The translations under genes were made by a program, and so were the position numbers. From the NCBI GenBank assembly GCA_030679995.1, contig JAUXSK010000007.1:1-41635 (forward strand): a stretch of DNA of 41,635 nucleotides, given 5' to 3'. Shown here piece after piece: positions 9,534-18,390 of this stretch. The stretch is from Candidatus Moraniibacteriota bacterium (lineage in GTDB: Bacteria; Patescibacteriota; Minisyncoccia; Moranbacterales; UBA2206). Each line of letters begins with the position of its first letter. The first letter of the stretch is position 1. Below the pieces are notes generated by a model, which saw nothing but the letters and a program-made list of their open reading frames with translations, did not search any database and was not told where the DNA came from.

Positions 9534-10901
9534 TTACTTCATTTTTAAGAGAATTTCCTCCTCCGTATTTTTCTCTTTGGACTGATTTACAGTTCTCTCC
9601 GCTATATGTTCTTTTCCTTCCTTAATCAGAACATTCAGGCGTTCGACCAGCTCAGGATCTGATTTCCCGAACTCGTCCAATATCCGGTTCGCCGTCATGT
9701 GACTCTCTTCGTCGTAAATCCAGAACTTCTGATGTTCGGTATTGTCCTTCAGAACCACGAATCTCGAGATTTGATGCCGAAGATCCTTGTGTCCATCCCC
9801 CGAAAGAAGCTGGAAAATCCGGAGAAGTCGCCAGTGATCTATCAAGTGCTGGCCGAAATGGCGATCTTTCACGAGATATTTCATCTGATCCGCAAACAAT
9901 ATACGCGAGTAGGTTATCTCTTCGCCGTAAGTTTGCGCCTGAATCATATCCGCATACCATTGCAAAGCTCCTTCCCATTCTTCCCGAGGTTGCGTCTTGC
10001 CATCGACTTCATCATCGACTATCTTGCGCATTCTTGCATCCGCAAGCCGTTTCCATTTCTCACCGACATCCGAATACATAAGATTAGTAAGGGGGGTATA
10101 ACCGGAAGCGTAATCCATATTCCAGTAGGTCGAGATATCCCGTAATGAAAACAATGGGAACAATTTCTCGCCCTGTTCTGGCGGCATCAGAGAAATCAAT
10201 GCCAAAATTGAATCGTTATAGAAGCGCAGGGCATTATGGTATTTGTCCGGAATGGACATAAACATCGTAACGCCTCCGCCTCCAGCCGAAACATTTTTGG
10301 GTCGGTCGCAGTGCAAGGGCGTCAGTATAGTAGTAAACTCAGTTATGAGCTCTGCCACATAGTTGAGCAAGTCCTGCGAAAGTCCCTTAAAAAAATCAGG
10401 GCTGTGATAGAACTTCCCTACATCTTCCTTCCAGTAGATCGGATTGTGGTCAGCCGACGGAACGATAAGCAGAAACAATGATCTTCTTTTGAAGCTGTCG
10501 TTCACATCGGATCTCAGAAGATCGCGCAGATCTCTCGTCCCCCTGCGCTTGTAGTCAACCCACTGCTTCCACATCTTATCGTCTCCTGTCGGAAACCATT
10601 TATTTTTCAGTCCTTCGATAAACACTTCGAGTTTTTTCAACATATCTTCCTCCATTGCTGTTTGCTCGTCAGACGGTATCCAATACCGTCCTTTCTTTGC
10701 TCTCCATCCTTGTCTCTTTTCCCGAAGTTCACAAAGAAAAACTACTTCTCCAGACTCCGGGCATTCCTGTTCCTGCCACACATTAGGCTCCAAAGAAAAC
10801 GTAATGGAACCAGTGAATCCTTGCGCGGTCGCAATAGCATACGGCCCATGCGGCCCCGCTGTGAAAATCTTCTCAACAATAGCCTTTATGGATTTTTCCA
10901 C
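9534..10901 (-). CDS. Hypothetical protein (455 aa), no family recognised
   Basis: Long ORF with GTG start preceded by AGGAGGTGAG; N-terminal GFTGSITFSL...GEVVFLCELREKRQGWRAKKGR may be a small beta-barrel (inference). Confidence 0.8.
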   Translation of the reverse strand: MEKSIKAIVEKIFTAGPHGPYAIATAQGFTGSITFSLEPNVWQEQECPESGEVVFLCELREKRQGWRAKKGRYWIPSDEQTAMEEDMLKKLEVFIEGLKNKWFPTGDDKMWKQWVDYKRRGTRDLRDLLRSDVNDSFKRRSLFLLIVPSADHNPIYWKEDVGKFYHSPDFFKGLSQDLLNYVAELITEFTTILTPLHCDRPKNVSAGGGGVTMFMSIPDKYHNALRFYNDSILALISLMPPEQGEKLFPLFSLRDISTYWNMDYASGYTPLTNLMYSDVGEKWKRLADARMRKIVDDEVDGKTQPREEWEGALQWYADMIQAQTYGEEITYSRILFADQMKYLVKDRHFGQHLIDHWRLLRIFQLLSGDGHKDLRHQISRFVVLKDNTEHQKFWIYDEESHMTANRILDEFGKSDPELVERLNVLIKEGKEHIAERTVNQSKEKNTEEEILLKMK

Positions 10902-11060
10902 CTTTTTCTCACCTCCTTTCGTATTCAGTTTTTAAAGGCCGAACCCTAACGACAAACAATATCATTTTGTATGCTATTTGTCAATGTTTGCGATGTCGGC
11001 TAGAGCTATTGAGGTCAGGAGCCTTTTTAGGTTTTAGAGCCTGGACTATATATGTAGGTT

Positions 11061-11138
11061 TCGAGAGAATACGCTGGAAAATTGGGATACGGTTGGGATT
11101 AGATTAGAACGGGCGATGGCCTTGATGAAATAAAAAAG
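11061..11138. repeat. Direct repeat copy 2 (pair with 9413-9490)
   Basis: ttcgagagaatacgctggaaaattgggatacggttgggattagattagaacgggcgatggccttgatgaaataaaaaa. Confidence 0.85.
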
Positions 11139-11356
11139 CTGCCGTTCATACAGACACGACAACCGGCGTTGGATAAGGCAGTTAGACTGCATTATTTTCC
11201 AACAAGTTTTTGCATGAGAAACTGGTTTTGTTCGAGAAGTTCCTGTTGCTTCTTGATAATCTGGATTATTTTGCCGGTCGAGGACCGTCCTCGCTAAGTA
11301 GTGGATTCACCTGTCCAGCAGCAATTCAACCCTAAAACCCTCCGTTTAAAATACTC

Positions 11357-11752
11357 CTATCTATTTAAATATGTAATTGTCAACTGCAACACTGTTGCAA
11401 AAGAAACCCAGAGCAGATATGGAATTTGGATATAGGCAATCCATCGGACATGGAGATAAATTGCAACCATTGCCCAGACAAGGGTTGAAAGCACCAGCAA
11501 AATATCGACTGCCGCAAGAAAGTTACTTTTTAGTCCGAACTGCAAGGGAGTGAAGGCCAAATTAAAAACAAGATTTAAAAAAAACGGCAAGGCAACCAAG
11601 AATGCTATTTCCTTTTTCCAAGCCAGCCAGAAAACTTTTCCAAAAGATACTGCAATGAGAACATACAAAAAAGTCCAAACTGGACCAAACAAAAAAGATG
11701 GAGGAGCCCAAAATGGTTTAACAAGCTGCAAATACCAATTGTATGAATTCAT
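11357..11752 (-). CDS. TspO/MBR family protein (short form)
   Basis: WYLQLVKPFWAPPSFLFGPVWTFLYVLIAVSFG and PYLLWVSFATVLQLTITYLN. Confidence 0.93.
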   Translation of the reverse strand: MNSYNWYLQLVKPFWAPPSFLFGPVWTFLYVLIAVSFGKVFWLAWKKEIAFLVALPFFLNLVFNLAFTPLQFGLKSNFLAAVDILLVLSTLVWAMVAIYLHVRWIAYIQIPYLLWVSFATVLQLTITYLNR

Positions 11753-11876
11753 AAATTTGATATTAATTAATTTATATTAATATCATAACACATTTCAAGC
11801 CCTATTTATTTCAAAATAAAATATCAGGATCTAAAAGAGACTTTTGCAAACCTCAATTTCAGTTCTATTCTGATTT

Positions 11877-11945
11877 GCACGGGGTAGTCAGGGATGTTAG
11901 AACTATTTTATGCAGAAAAAGGGGTATGTTTATATCCCAGGGCTG
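11877..11945. repeat. Dispersed repeat copy A (pair with 18922-18990)
   Basis: gcacggggtagtcagggatgttagaactatttt..., alignable with 18922-18990 by eye. Confidence 0.75.
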
Positions 11946-11966
11946 AAAGCACTAGATTTAATTTAA

Positions 11967-12001
11967 AAAAAGAAGGAGCTATCAAAAATCGATAACTCCC
12001 A
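11967..12001 (-). terminator. Terminator of the dTMP-kinase-like gene
   Basis: Reverse complement ggagttatcgatttttgatagctccttctttttttt: stem followed by T run. Confidence 0.7.
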
Positions 12002-12007
12002 CACTCA

Positions 12008-12547
12008 CTACAATAGCTTTGAGACTTTCTTTAACAAGAGACTCGGCTCAATATTGGTCGTGTCAATAATTTCATGATTTTCCTTTAACTGATAAAAAAA
12101 CAGTTTGTAAGTATCAAGAAGTTCATGATAACGACCATGCATCTCTTCGTCATTAATTGACATGCCTCTTTCTTTTAGTCTCCTTTGCTGCTCCTCATAA
12201 CTCACTGTCAGCAACAACGTGAAGTCAGGCTTCAAAATTTGATCGAAATCACAAGGGTCAACTTTGACATTTTTCAAGGCATGATAGACCAATGTCGTAA
12301 TCCAATAGCGATCAACAATGACATGCTTGTGTCTACGTAAAAGGAAACGTAAATCATCAGAGGCCTTTTTCACACCCCGAGTGTAAAAATCATACTGTTC
12401 CCCAGGAGATGAAAATTTGTCAATCTTTTTTCTCGTTTCTCTAAATTCCCTTGGTGGAGTGGCATAAATTTGATAGCCGCTTTTTTCTAACTTTGCAGTC
12501 AAGGTACTCTTGCCTGATGCATCAATACCTTCCAACACAAGCAGCAT
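12008..12547 (-). CDS. Thymidylate-kinase-like P-loop nucleotide kinase
   Basis: LEGIDASGKSTLTAKLE, VDRYWITTLVYH, LLTVSYEEQQRRLKERG. Confidence 0.85.
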   Translation of the reverse strand: MLLVLEGIDASGKSTLTAKLEKSGYQIYATPPREFRETRKKIDKFSSPGEQYDFYTRGVKKASDDLRFLLRRHKHVIVDRYWITTLVYHALKNVKVDPCDFDQILKPDFTLLLTVSYEEQQRRLKERGMSINDEEMHGRYHELLDTYKLFFYQLKENHEIIDTTNIEPSLLLKKVSKLL

Positions 12548-12708
12548 AACGCCACCTCCTTTTTATTATTGAAATAATATTTTAATGTACATCTACTTAC
12601 TATGGCAGATTATTAAACACATGTCAAGTATTGACAATATGTAAATAATTGGCTAATATACTAAATCGTTCTTAAAAAAATCCATCAAAAACCCAAAAGG
12701 AGGTGCCT

Positions 12709-13173
12709 ATGAAGTATTTTCTCAAGGAAGACTATGATGCGCTTTGCAATGAAATTGTCGTTTTGTGCGACAGAATCAAGGAGATCGGCAAAGAAATGGG
12801 CGCGAGTTGTCAGGAGGGAGCCGAAACATTTCATGATAATTTTGCCCATGAAGATGGGATTCGCCAACAACATATGTGGTCAACAAAGCTCAGGGATTTA
12901 ATTACAATCCGAAACGAATCCAAAATCATACCGATTCCAAGTACCCGCGTTGAAAAGGTTAGTCTCGGCAATACCGTAACCTACAAGGAGGTTGGGTCAA
13001 ACAAAGAAAATTGCCGAAAAATAAGCAGTTTCATAGTCTTCGTTGATCAGGAAAATTGCATCTCTTACAATTCCCCCGTAGCTCGTATTCTTACAGGAGG
13101 CATGGCTGGAGATATAAGAGAAGGCGTCGTGGGAGGAAAGAAGAAAAAATTCGAAATAATAAAAATTGCTTAA
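12709..13173 (+). CDS. GreA/GreB-like transcription-factor-related protein
   Basis: C-terminal CISYNSPVARILTGGMAGDIREGVVGGKKKKFEIIKI resembles the GreA C-terminal domain; ATG 12709 is preceded by AGGAGG. Confidence 0.65.
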   Translation: MKYFLKEDYDALCNEIVVLCDRIKEIGKEMGASCQEGAETFHDNFAHEDGIRQQHMWSTKLRDLITIRNESKIIPIPSTRVEKVSLGNTVTYKEVGSNKENCRKISSFIVFVDQENCISYNSPVARILTGGMAGDIREGVVGGKKKKFEIIKIA

Positions 13174-13212
13174 ACAAGAGCCGCTCAAAAAAAAGAGCGG
13201 TTCATTTTTATT
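13174..13212 (+). terminator. Rho-independent terminator
   Basis: aagagccgctcaaaaaaaagagcggttcattttta. Confidence 0.75.
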
Positions 13213-13669
13213 AAATTTCTACAAAATTATTCTTATCCCGCAATCCCATCAAAAGCCGCATATCGCCCACTGATTCAGGAATATTACTGATTTTAGGTTC
13301 AAAGTTTTTCAATTCATTATTCATGACCCATCTAAATTCTGAATATTCTTCATTCAATTTTATTTCTCCGCTCTTGTGGATTGCGTAATAATGAGGCAAA
13401 ATCATTTTCGAGCCATCCTTTTTTATAAAAAATAAATTGGCTGAATATTTGGCATATAGATCAATCCTGAAGTCCTTACCAACCTCTTCATCTTTTTCTC
13501 TGGCCAATCCCGCTACGATTGACTCGTCTGTTGTTTCCATTTTTCCCCCAATGAATGAAAAAATGCCATTATGATCCTTTTCGTCTTTTCGTCTACACAA
13601 TAAGACACTCTTTAAATCATTTGAAAAAACCACAATCTTGGGACAAAATTGGAAATTATATTTTTTCAT
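13211..13669 (-). CDS. Nudix hydrolase
   Basis: Nudix box GGKMETTDESIVAGLAREKDEEVG. Confidence 0.9.
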   Translation of the reverse strand: MKKYNFQFCPKIVVFSNDLKSVLLCRRKDEKDHNGIFSFIGGKMETTDESIVAGLAREKDEEVGKDFRIDLYAKYSANLFFIKKDGSKMILPHYYAIHKSGEIKLNEEYSEFRWVMNNELKNFEPKISNIPESVGDMRLLMGLRDKNNFVEI

Positions 13670-13695
13670 AACTTTTTATTATAAAATATTAACTA

Positions 13696-15282
13696 TCACA
13701 TTTTTTCCGGCTGATTAGATCTTGACCCATCTCGATAGATAGTTATTCCTTTTAGCCTTTGACTCATTGAATCAAGAAGCATCTGTTTTATCTCATCAAT
13801 GGTTGTTTCATTTTTTACATTTATAGTCTTCGATATTGATTCATCAACAAATTTTTGAATTTCCGCAATCACGCTGATTTGCTCATGACTAGTAACCTTC
13901 AAAAAATCTTTAAAATTTGGTTCTATGGACTGGGAGGCTCCAATAATTTGACTTGACCTGCCAGTCGGCGGCAGAGAAATCGTTGCGCAATGACGTATGC
14001 CATTTTCTTTAATTTCTTTAATCAAGTCAGCCCATTCGTTTTTGCTCACGGTTTTTGTTTGTTCGGATGCAATCCTATTCATTAGATGATTATTCTCGCC
14101 AACAAATTGAGATTCATTAAACATTTTAAAAGCACCCCGTTGTTTTGCTAGTTCTACTGACGATCTTTTTGAATGATAATTAATAAAACTTAATAATTCG
14201 CCGGCTAATTCGATCGATTCTTCTGAACCATACCTCAAAGACAAGTTTTTCAATAAATCATCAAACCCACAGATACCCAGCCCAATTTTGCGCTTATTGC
14301 GCATCATGGACACACTTTCTGCGTTGCTACTGTTCTTTATATTATAATCAACCACATTATCGAGAAAATGAATCGAGAAATTAATCGTATCTCCTAGCTC
14401 CTTGTAATTAACTTCGCCATTATTAACAAATTTTCCCAAATTTATATATGAAAATTGACAAGATTCTCCACGTGCTAGACCAATTTCACCACACGGCGCC
14501 ATCGAGATTGATTCTCCGGCGCTAGGCACGGTATTATCAGCCTTAACCCTATCCATAAAAACCAGCCCTGGATCTCCAGACAACCACATTGCCTTAGCAA
14601 GATTATCCAATATTTCATCTGCAGATATTTTTCTGCCATCAGCCAACGTGATATCATCCTTATTCAATATTTTATCAATCTGTTCGTTATTAATACTTAC
14701 TGATAAATTAAACACCCAGTCTTCATTTCTAATTTCCGCATCGTCTTTTAAATTAATGAATTCGATAATTTTAGGATTGCCTAAAGACATTGTGCCAATA
14801 TTACCAACTGGTCTAAGTTGCCTTTCATCTTTCTGGCCATCGATGCCCACTTGGTTTAAAAATTTAATCATATAGATGGGATTGTCAGTTTCGTCAAAAT
14901 TAAAACCTGTGCCCATACCCTGAAGGTGCAATTCGTCGACCTTGGTTTTTATTTTTGACCAATCATCCTTAAATTCTATGAGTGGCACGATACAAGCTGA
15001 AAGTGTCACATTTTTAAATCGTCCAGCATTCATCAAGATCGGGGTGCTGGGTATTATTTTTTTTGATAGCAATTGATCCATAATATTTGCTTCAAATCCA
15101 GCAATATCACCATCATAGTCATCCTCTAGCGAGGCAATACTTTTTGCTACCCGAGCAAATGCATCTTTTAAGGTTTCCTTCTCTCCTATTATTTTCCATT
15201 TTCTCAAAGTTTCATTATCCAAGAACCCAGGCAGATTTCCCCCATTTATTTCCAATTCATTTACTCTTTCAAAATTTGTCAT
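13696..15282 (-). CDS. Ribonucleotide reductase, class II (adenosylcobalamin-dependent) like, compact and divergent
   Basis: PSTPILMNAGR..LSACIVPL, GMGTGFNF, APCGEIGLARGESCQFSYINLG, SLPPTGRSSQIIGASQSIEPNF, KGITIYRDGSR. Confidence 0.85.
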   Translation of the reverse strand: MTNFERVNELEINGGNLPGFLDNETLRKWKIIGEKETLKDAFARVAKSIASLEDDYDGDIAGFEANIMDQLLSKKIIPSTPILMNAGRFKNVTLSACIVPLIEFKDDWSKIKTKVDELHLQGMGTGFNFDETDNPIYMIKFLNQVGIDGQKDERQLRPVGNIGTMSLGNPKIIEFINLKDDAEIRNEDWVFNLSVSINNEQIDKILNKDDITLADGRKISADEILDNLAKAMWLSGDPGLVFMDRVKADNTVPSAGESISMAPCGEIGLARGESCQFSYINLGKFVNNGEVNYKELGDTINFSIHFLDNVVDYNIKNSSNAESVSMMRNKRKIGLGICGFDDLLKNLSLRYGSEESIELAGELLSFINYHSKRSSVELAKQRGAFKMFNESQFVGENNHLMNRIASEQTKTVSKNEWADLIKEIKENGIRHCATISLPPTGRSSQIIGASQSIEPNFKDFLKVTSHEQISVIAEIQKFVDESISKTINVKNETTIDEIKQMLLDSMSQRLKGITIYRDGSRSNQPEKM

Positions 15283-15385
15283 ATTTTTAGTAATAATTTC
15301 ATTGCTCTTGAGCTTATGTTATACTACCACAAAAAGTTAGAACCAAAAAGAAGCTATTTAAAGCCTAAATTTAGTTCTATTCTTA

Positions 15386-15538
15386 TCAGCACGAAGCCAT
15401 GGATAGGACAAGGGAGAATATTGTTGAAGTAACTTTTCCAGCTTGGTGAAGTTTTAATCTTTCTTTTAAATTTTCTGTATAGCCATAATAAAAATTTCTC
15501 GATTTTGAGCTATACAAAATATAGGTATAATAATACAT
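15386..15538 (-). pseudogene. Truncated GIY-YIG endonuclease relic (50-aa ORF)
   Basis: MYYYTYILYSSKSRNFYYGYTENLKERLKLHQAGKVTSTIFSLVLSMASC*: GIY-YIG N-terminal half, then unrelated tail. Confidence 0.8.
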
Positions 15539-15650
15539 TTTTTGTAACTGCGCCGCGGCCATTCTGAAGCCTCGGCGAAAGATGGCACAAATTTACCACA
15601 AAGCTCGAACTTTTTTCAAGAAAACTTTTGAAGAAGGTTTTCGGTTTGGC

Positions 15651-15820
15651 CTCCGTTCCGCTTTCCGCCCTGAAATTTTGAAGAAATTTCAGTCCCAAGA
15701 CAGAAAAATTTTCTCTACATTTTTTTGATGTCGCGCGCCTAAATTTTTTTTGAAAAAGGAAAAGAAAATTTTCTGTTTTGGAGTTCCGAGAATTCGGAAC
15801 GGCGGAAAGCGGAGCTACGG
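15651..15820. repeat. Imperfect inverted-repeat element with nested palindromes
   Basis: Arms share TCCGCTTTCCGCC and AGACAGAAAAATTTTCT / reverse complement; each arm carries a different inner palindrome (CTGAAATTTtgaaGAAATTTCAG; GTTCCGAgaatTCGGAAC). Confidence 0.75.
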
Positions 15821-15921
15821 AATTATAAATAAAAGGTAAGCGTGTTTGCCCCACTCAAACCCGTGCGCACACGCTTGAACAAATATAACTCCCGATAGCA
15901 ATTTGGCAAAATGTTATGACC

Positions 15922-16653
15922 CTAAAGAGCATCCGCTTTTTGTGGATATAATCTTGGAATATAGTTTCCATGAGGACTCTTTTCTAAATTTTTTAATATT
16001 TTTTTGAAATCACTGAATCTTAAGGAAATAATCATTTTATCTTCTGGCCATAGATACTTTTTATTAATTTTCCCTTGATAATAGCGATCGTAATAATCCA
16101 TAAAATTGATGTGCGGCGCGCCACTAACCAGCGGCGCAAATAAGGAAATGCATGTTGGCTGATTTGGCAAAAAATCAACTTTATTATACCTATCAAAATT
16201 AAGCAATCCAATTATTCTATTGGCTTGTGCTGGATTAATCAATAAAATCGCAAGCTGTGTTTTTACATTGATAGATGAATTGATTACAATATCCTTTTTC
16301 ATCAACTTGATTGGATATTTTGGCAGTGCCCTTAAAAATGTTTGGCACACATTTTTGTTTTCAAATACCTTCTCGCCTTCAACATACGCATCAATCGCTT
16401 CCTTCGTTTTTATTTTTTTAAGTTTTAAAAAATAATCCGCTCCTGGACAAAGTTGATTTTTCGCAGATACCACAACTGCCTCTTTATTTTTAAATGCTCG
16501 CGCTATAGCGGTGCAGGCGGTATCGCGATGGATATTTCCAGATCCTAAAAAATCAGCATCAACAAAAGTTACGCTTAAAATTTCTTCATCTATATTTAGT
16601 ATCTTTTTTAGTTGTTTAATCTGGGTGTTTAAATTTTTCATAAAATATATCAA
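15922..16653 (-). CDS. DUF169 family protein
   Basis: VSAKNQLCPGADYFLKL, NPAQANRIIGLLNFD, CISLFAPLVSGAPHINFMDYYDR, EDKMIISLRFSDFKKIL; ATG at 16641 is an alternative start. Confidence 0.75.
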   Translation of the reverse strand: MIYFMKNLNTQIKQLKKILNIDEEILSVTFVDADFLGSGNIHRDTACTAIARAFKNKEAVVVSAKNQLCPGADYFLKLKKIKTKEAIDAYVEGEKVFENKNVCQTFLRALPKYPIKLMKKDIVINSSINVKTQLAILLINPAQANRIIGLLNFDRYNKVDFLPNQPTCISLFAPLVSGAPHINFMDYYDRYYQGKINKKYLWPEDKMIISLRFSDFKKILKNLEKSPHGNYIPRLYPQKADAL

Positions 16654-16674
16654 AAAAATTATTAATAAGATTGG

Positions 16675-16715
16675 GAGCAGGGTAATTTTTAGTTACCCTG
16701 CTCTTTTTGAGAGAA
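16675..16715. terminator. Strong hairpin between radical SAM gene and DUF169 gene
   Basis: gagcagggtaatttttagttaccctgctcttttt; T run only on plus strand. Confidence 0.6.
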
Positions 16716-16723
16716 ATATAATT

Positions 16724-17830
16724 TTATATTCCCCTCGCTTTCGTCGGATTACAGGCAGGATGATTTTGTAAAATGCATCCTTCACATGTTGAAGGAACCA
16801 TGTCAGACAGCGAGAGGCGTTCTCGTGGGATATGTGGGCAATAATAGAAGCTTGCCCGCGGACAGCCTGTCATATCAAAAGCAGAACCACGACAACCGCC
16901 CGTGCAATCATCGAAGTGCTTACACTCATCCCGGCAATATCCATATATCCACTCATGTGGATTTTTTATGATCTGCCGCAAGGGATGCTGTAATATTGAG
17001 TCGAGTCCACCCTCAATGTGTCCATAACTAATGTCCTGATGCCCAACGCATGGAATAGATGTGCCATCAACTTTGAAATGAACTGATGTTTCCAGCATGT
17101 GACAAGTTTTGCCATAAGCCTGAGGGCTTAAAATATCTGCGCCTTTCCGCTGAAATTCCTCCTCATCAATTTCACGTAATTTCTGCAAAACCGACAACAT
17201 CTCTCCAGCCGTGATGTCCAGGCTACAGGATCTTTTAAATCCTGAACCTTCCTTAGTAAATTCCATCACTGGCTCGTATCCCTTCTGACGACACCAACGA
17301 AAAATCTCAAAGATGTCGCCAGATTCCACTACTGGCCGAGTAATACAGCATTGCACGCAAACTCTTTCCGATGGAAACATCATTTCCACATTCTTCCATG
17401 CCTGATACGAAGTTAATAGATGACTACCTCCAGTGAGTAATGATTCGAGCTTTTCAGCCTTAGCGTCATTATTGAGCGTATGCCGCTGCCCTGCAATTAT
17501 AACACCTGCTTCATAAATTTTGCGGCAGAATTCGACATCACTCAACTTGTCCATATTGCTCACCAAAATAACCGGATTGAATTTCCCATTAACATACTCG
17601 AGAAATTCAAATAGCTCAGGATGCAAAGTCGGTTCTCCGCCAAGAATGTAGAACTCGGTAAACTTAAGCCTAACCGCCTCATCCACAATCCTTGTGAATA
17701 TAGCATAGCTCATCTGACGCGGTGAATGAGTAGCAAAACAAGTTGGGCATCTGCGGTTACACACCTCAGTGATATCAATACCAATTCCTGTAAGGCTTTG
17801 CTCGTTTTTGGAAATTTCGCGAAACGGCAT
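16724..17830 (-). CDS. Radical SAM protein with SPASM-like C-terminal cysteine cluster
   Basis: ITEVCNRRCPTC (CxxxCxxC), LGGEPTLHPE; C-terminal CVGHQ..CRDECKHFDDCTGGCRGSAF..GCPRASFYYCPH...CEGC. Confidence 0.93.
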   Translation of the reverse strand: MPFREISKNEQSLTGIGIDITEVCNRRCPTCFATHSPRQMSYAIFTRIVDEAVRLKFTEFYILGGEPTLHPELFEFLEYVNGKFNPVILVSNMDKLSDVEFCRKIYEAGVIIAGQRHTLNNDAKAEKLESLLTGGSHLLTSYQAWKNVEMMFPSERVCVQCCITRPVVESGDIFEIFRWCRQKGYEPVMEFTKEGSGFKRSCSLDITAGEMLSVLQKLREIDEEEFQRKGADILSPQAYGKTCHMLETSVHFKVDGTSIPCVGHQDISYGHIEGGLDSILQHPLRQIIKNPHEWIYGYCRDECKHFDDCTGGCRGSAFDMTGCPRASFYYCPHIPRERLSLSDMVPSTCEGCILQNHPACNPTKARGI

Positions 17831-17842
17831 ATGCTACCCCCC

Positions 17843-18202
17843 CTATGAACGAATTATAATGCTTCCGCATTTTTTCTCTGGTGAATATAGTCCAAAAAAA
17901 CTATTGAGGCCATTGCTTATTGGTACGATATGTATGTCGCCCTGTATCTTTTTTTCAGCTCTTCTTCCAACTTTTCCAAGTCCAGAAGTCTCGCAATATA
18001 TTCCACCTCCTATCCATATCCCTTCGACTTCCTTTCCTAGATTAATTTTTTCACTTTGCTTTTCCACCATTGTTATTACTGCCACATAGGTTTCTCCATT
18101 TTCAGCAACAAAAGTGACAGTACCATTTGAGCGGTGAGAATTGTTAAAAGCATAGAGTACATCCTTAAGCGTTGGACCATTCTTTAGATTTAACTTTTTC
18201 AT
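17843..18202 (-). CDS. Hypothetical protein (119 aa), first ORF >60 aa after the T-box leader
   Basis: ATG preceded by AAGGAGA; ends 12 nt before the radical SAM ORF. Confidence 0.75.
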   Translation of the reverse strand: MKKLNLKNGPTLKDVLYAFNNSHRSNGTVTFVAENGETYVAVITMVEKQSEKINLGKEVEGIWIGGGIYCETSGLGKVGRRAEKKIQGDIHIVPISNGLNSFFGLYSPEKKCGSIIIRS

Positions 18203-18390
18203 TTCATTCTCCTTTTTGGTTTTTCATGACAGGTTAACGACTTTCTTACCATGTTTTTGCAAAAAATATTTGCAATTTCCCCACAAGATGTCAGCCTCCT
18301 CTTTGCATTTCTGGAAAATTATAATTCGCTCATCACCTCCAATTTTTCAAAGAACTTTTACTCAACAATGTTGAGCCGGGTTTTTGTTAA

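Noticed and set aside
11190-11285. Short minus-strand frame ..GRSSTGKIIQIIKKQQELLEQNQFLMQKLVGK*
   Set aside because: Coiled-coil-like but no start codon and interrupted upstream; probably a relic.
15510-15854. 114-aa minus-strand ORF
   Set aside because: Falls on the nested-palindrome element; no protein-like features.
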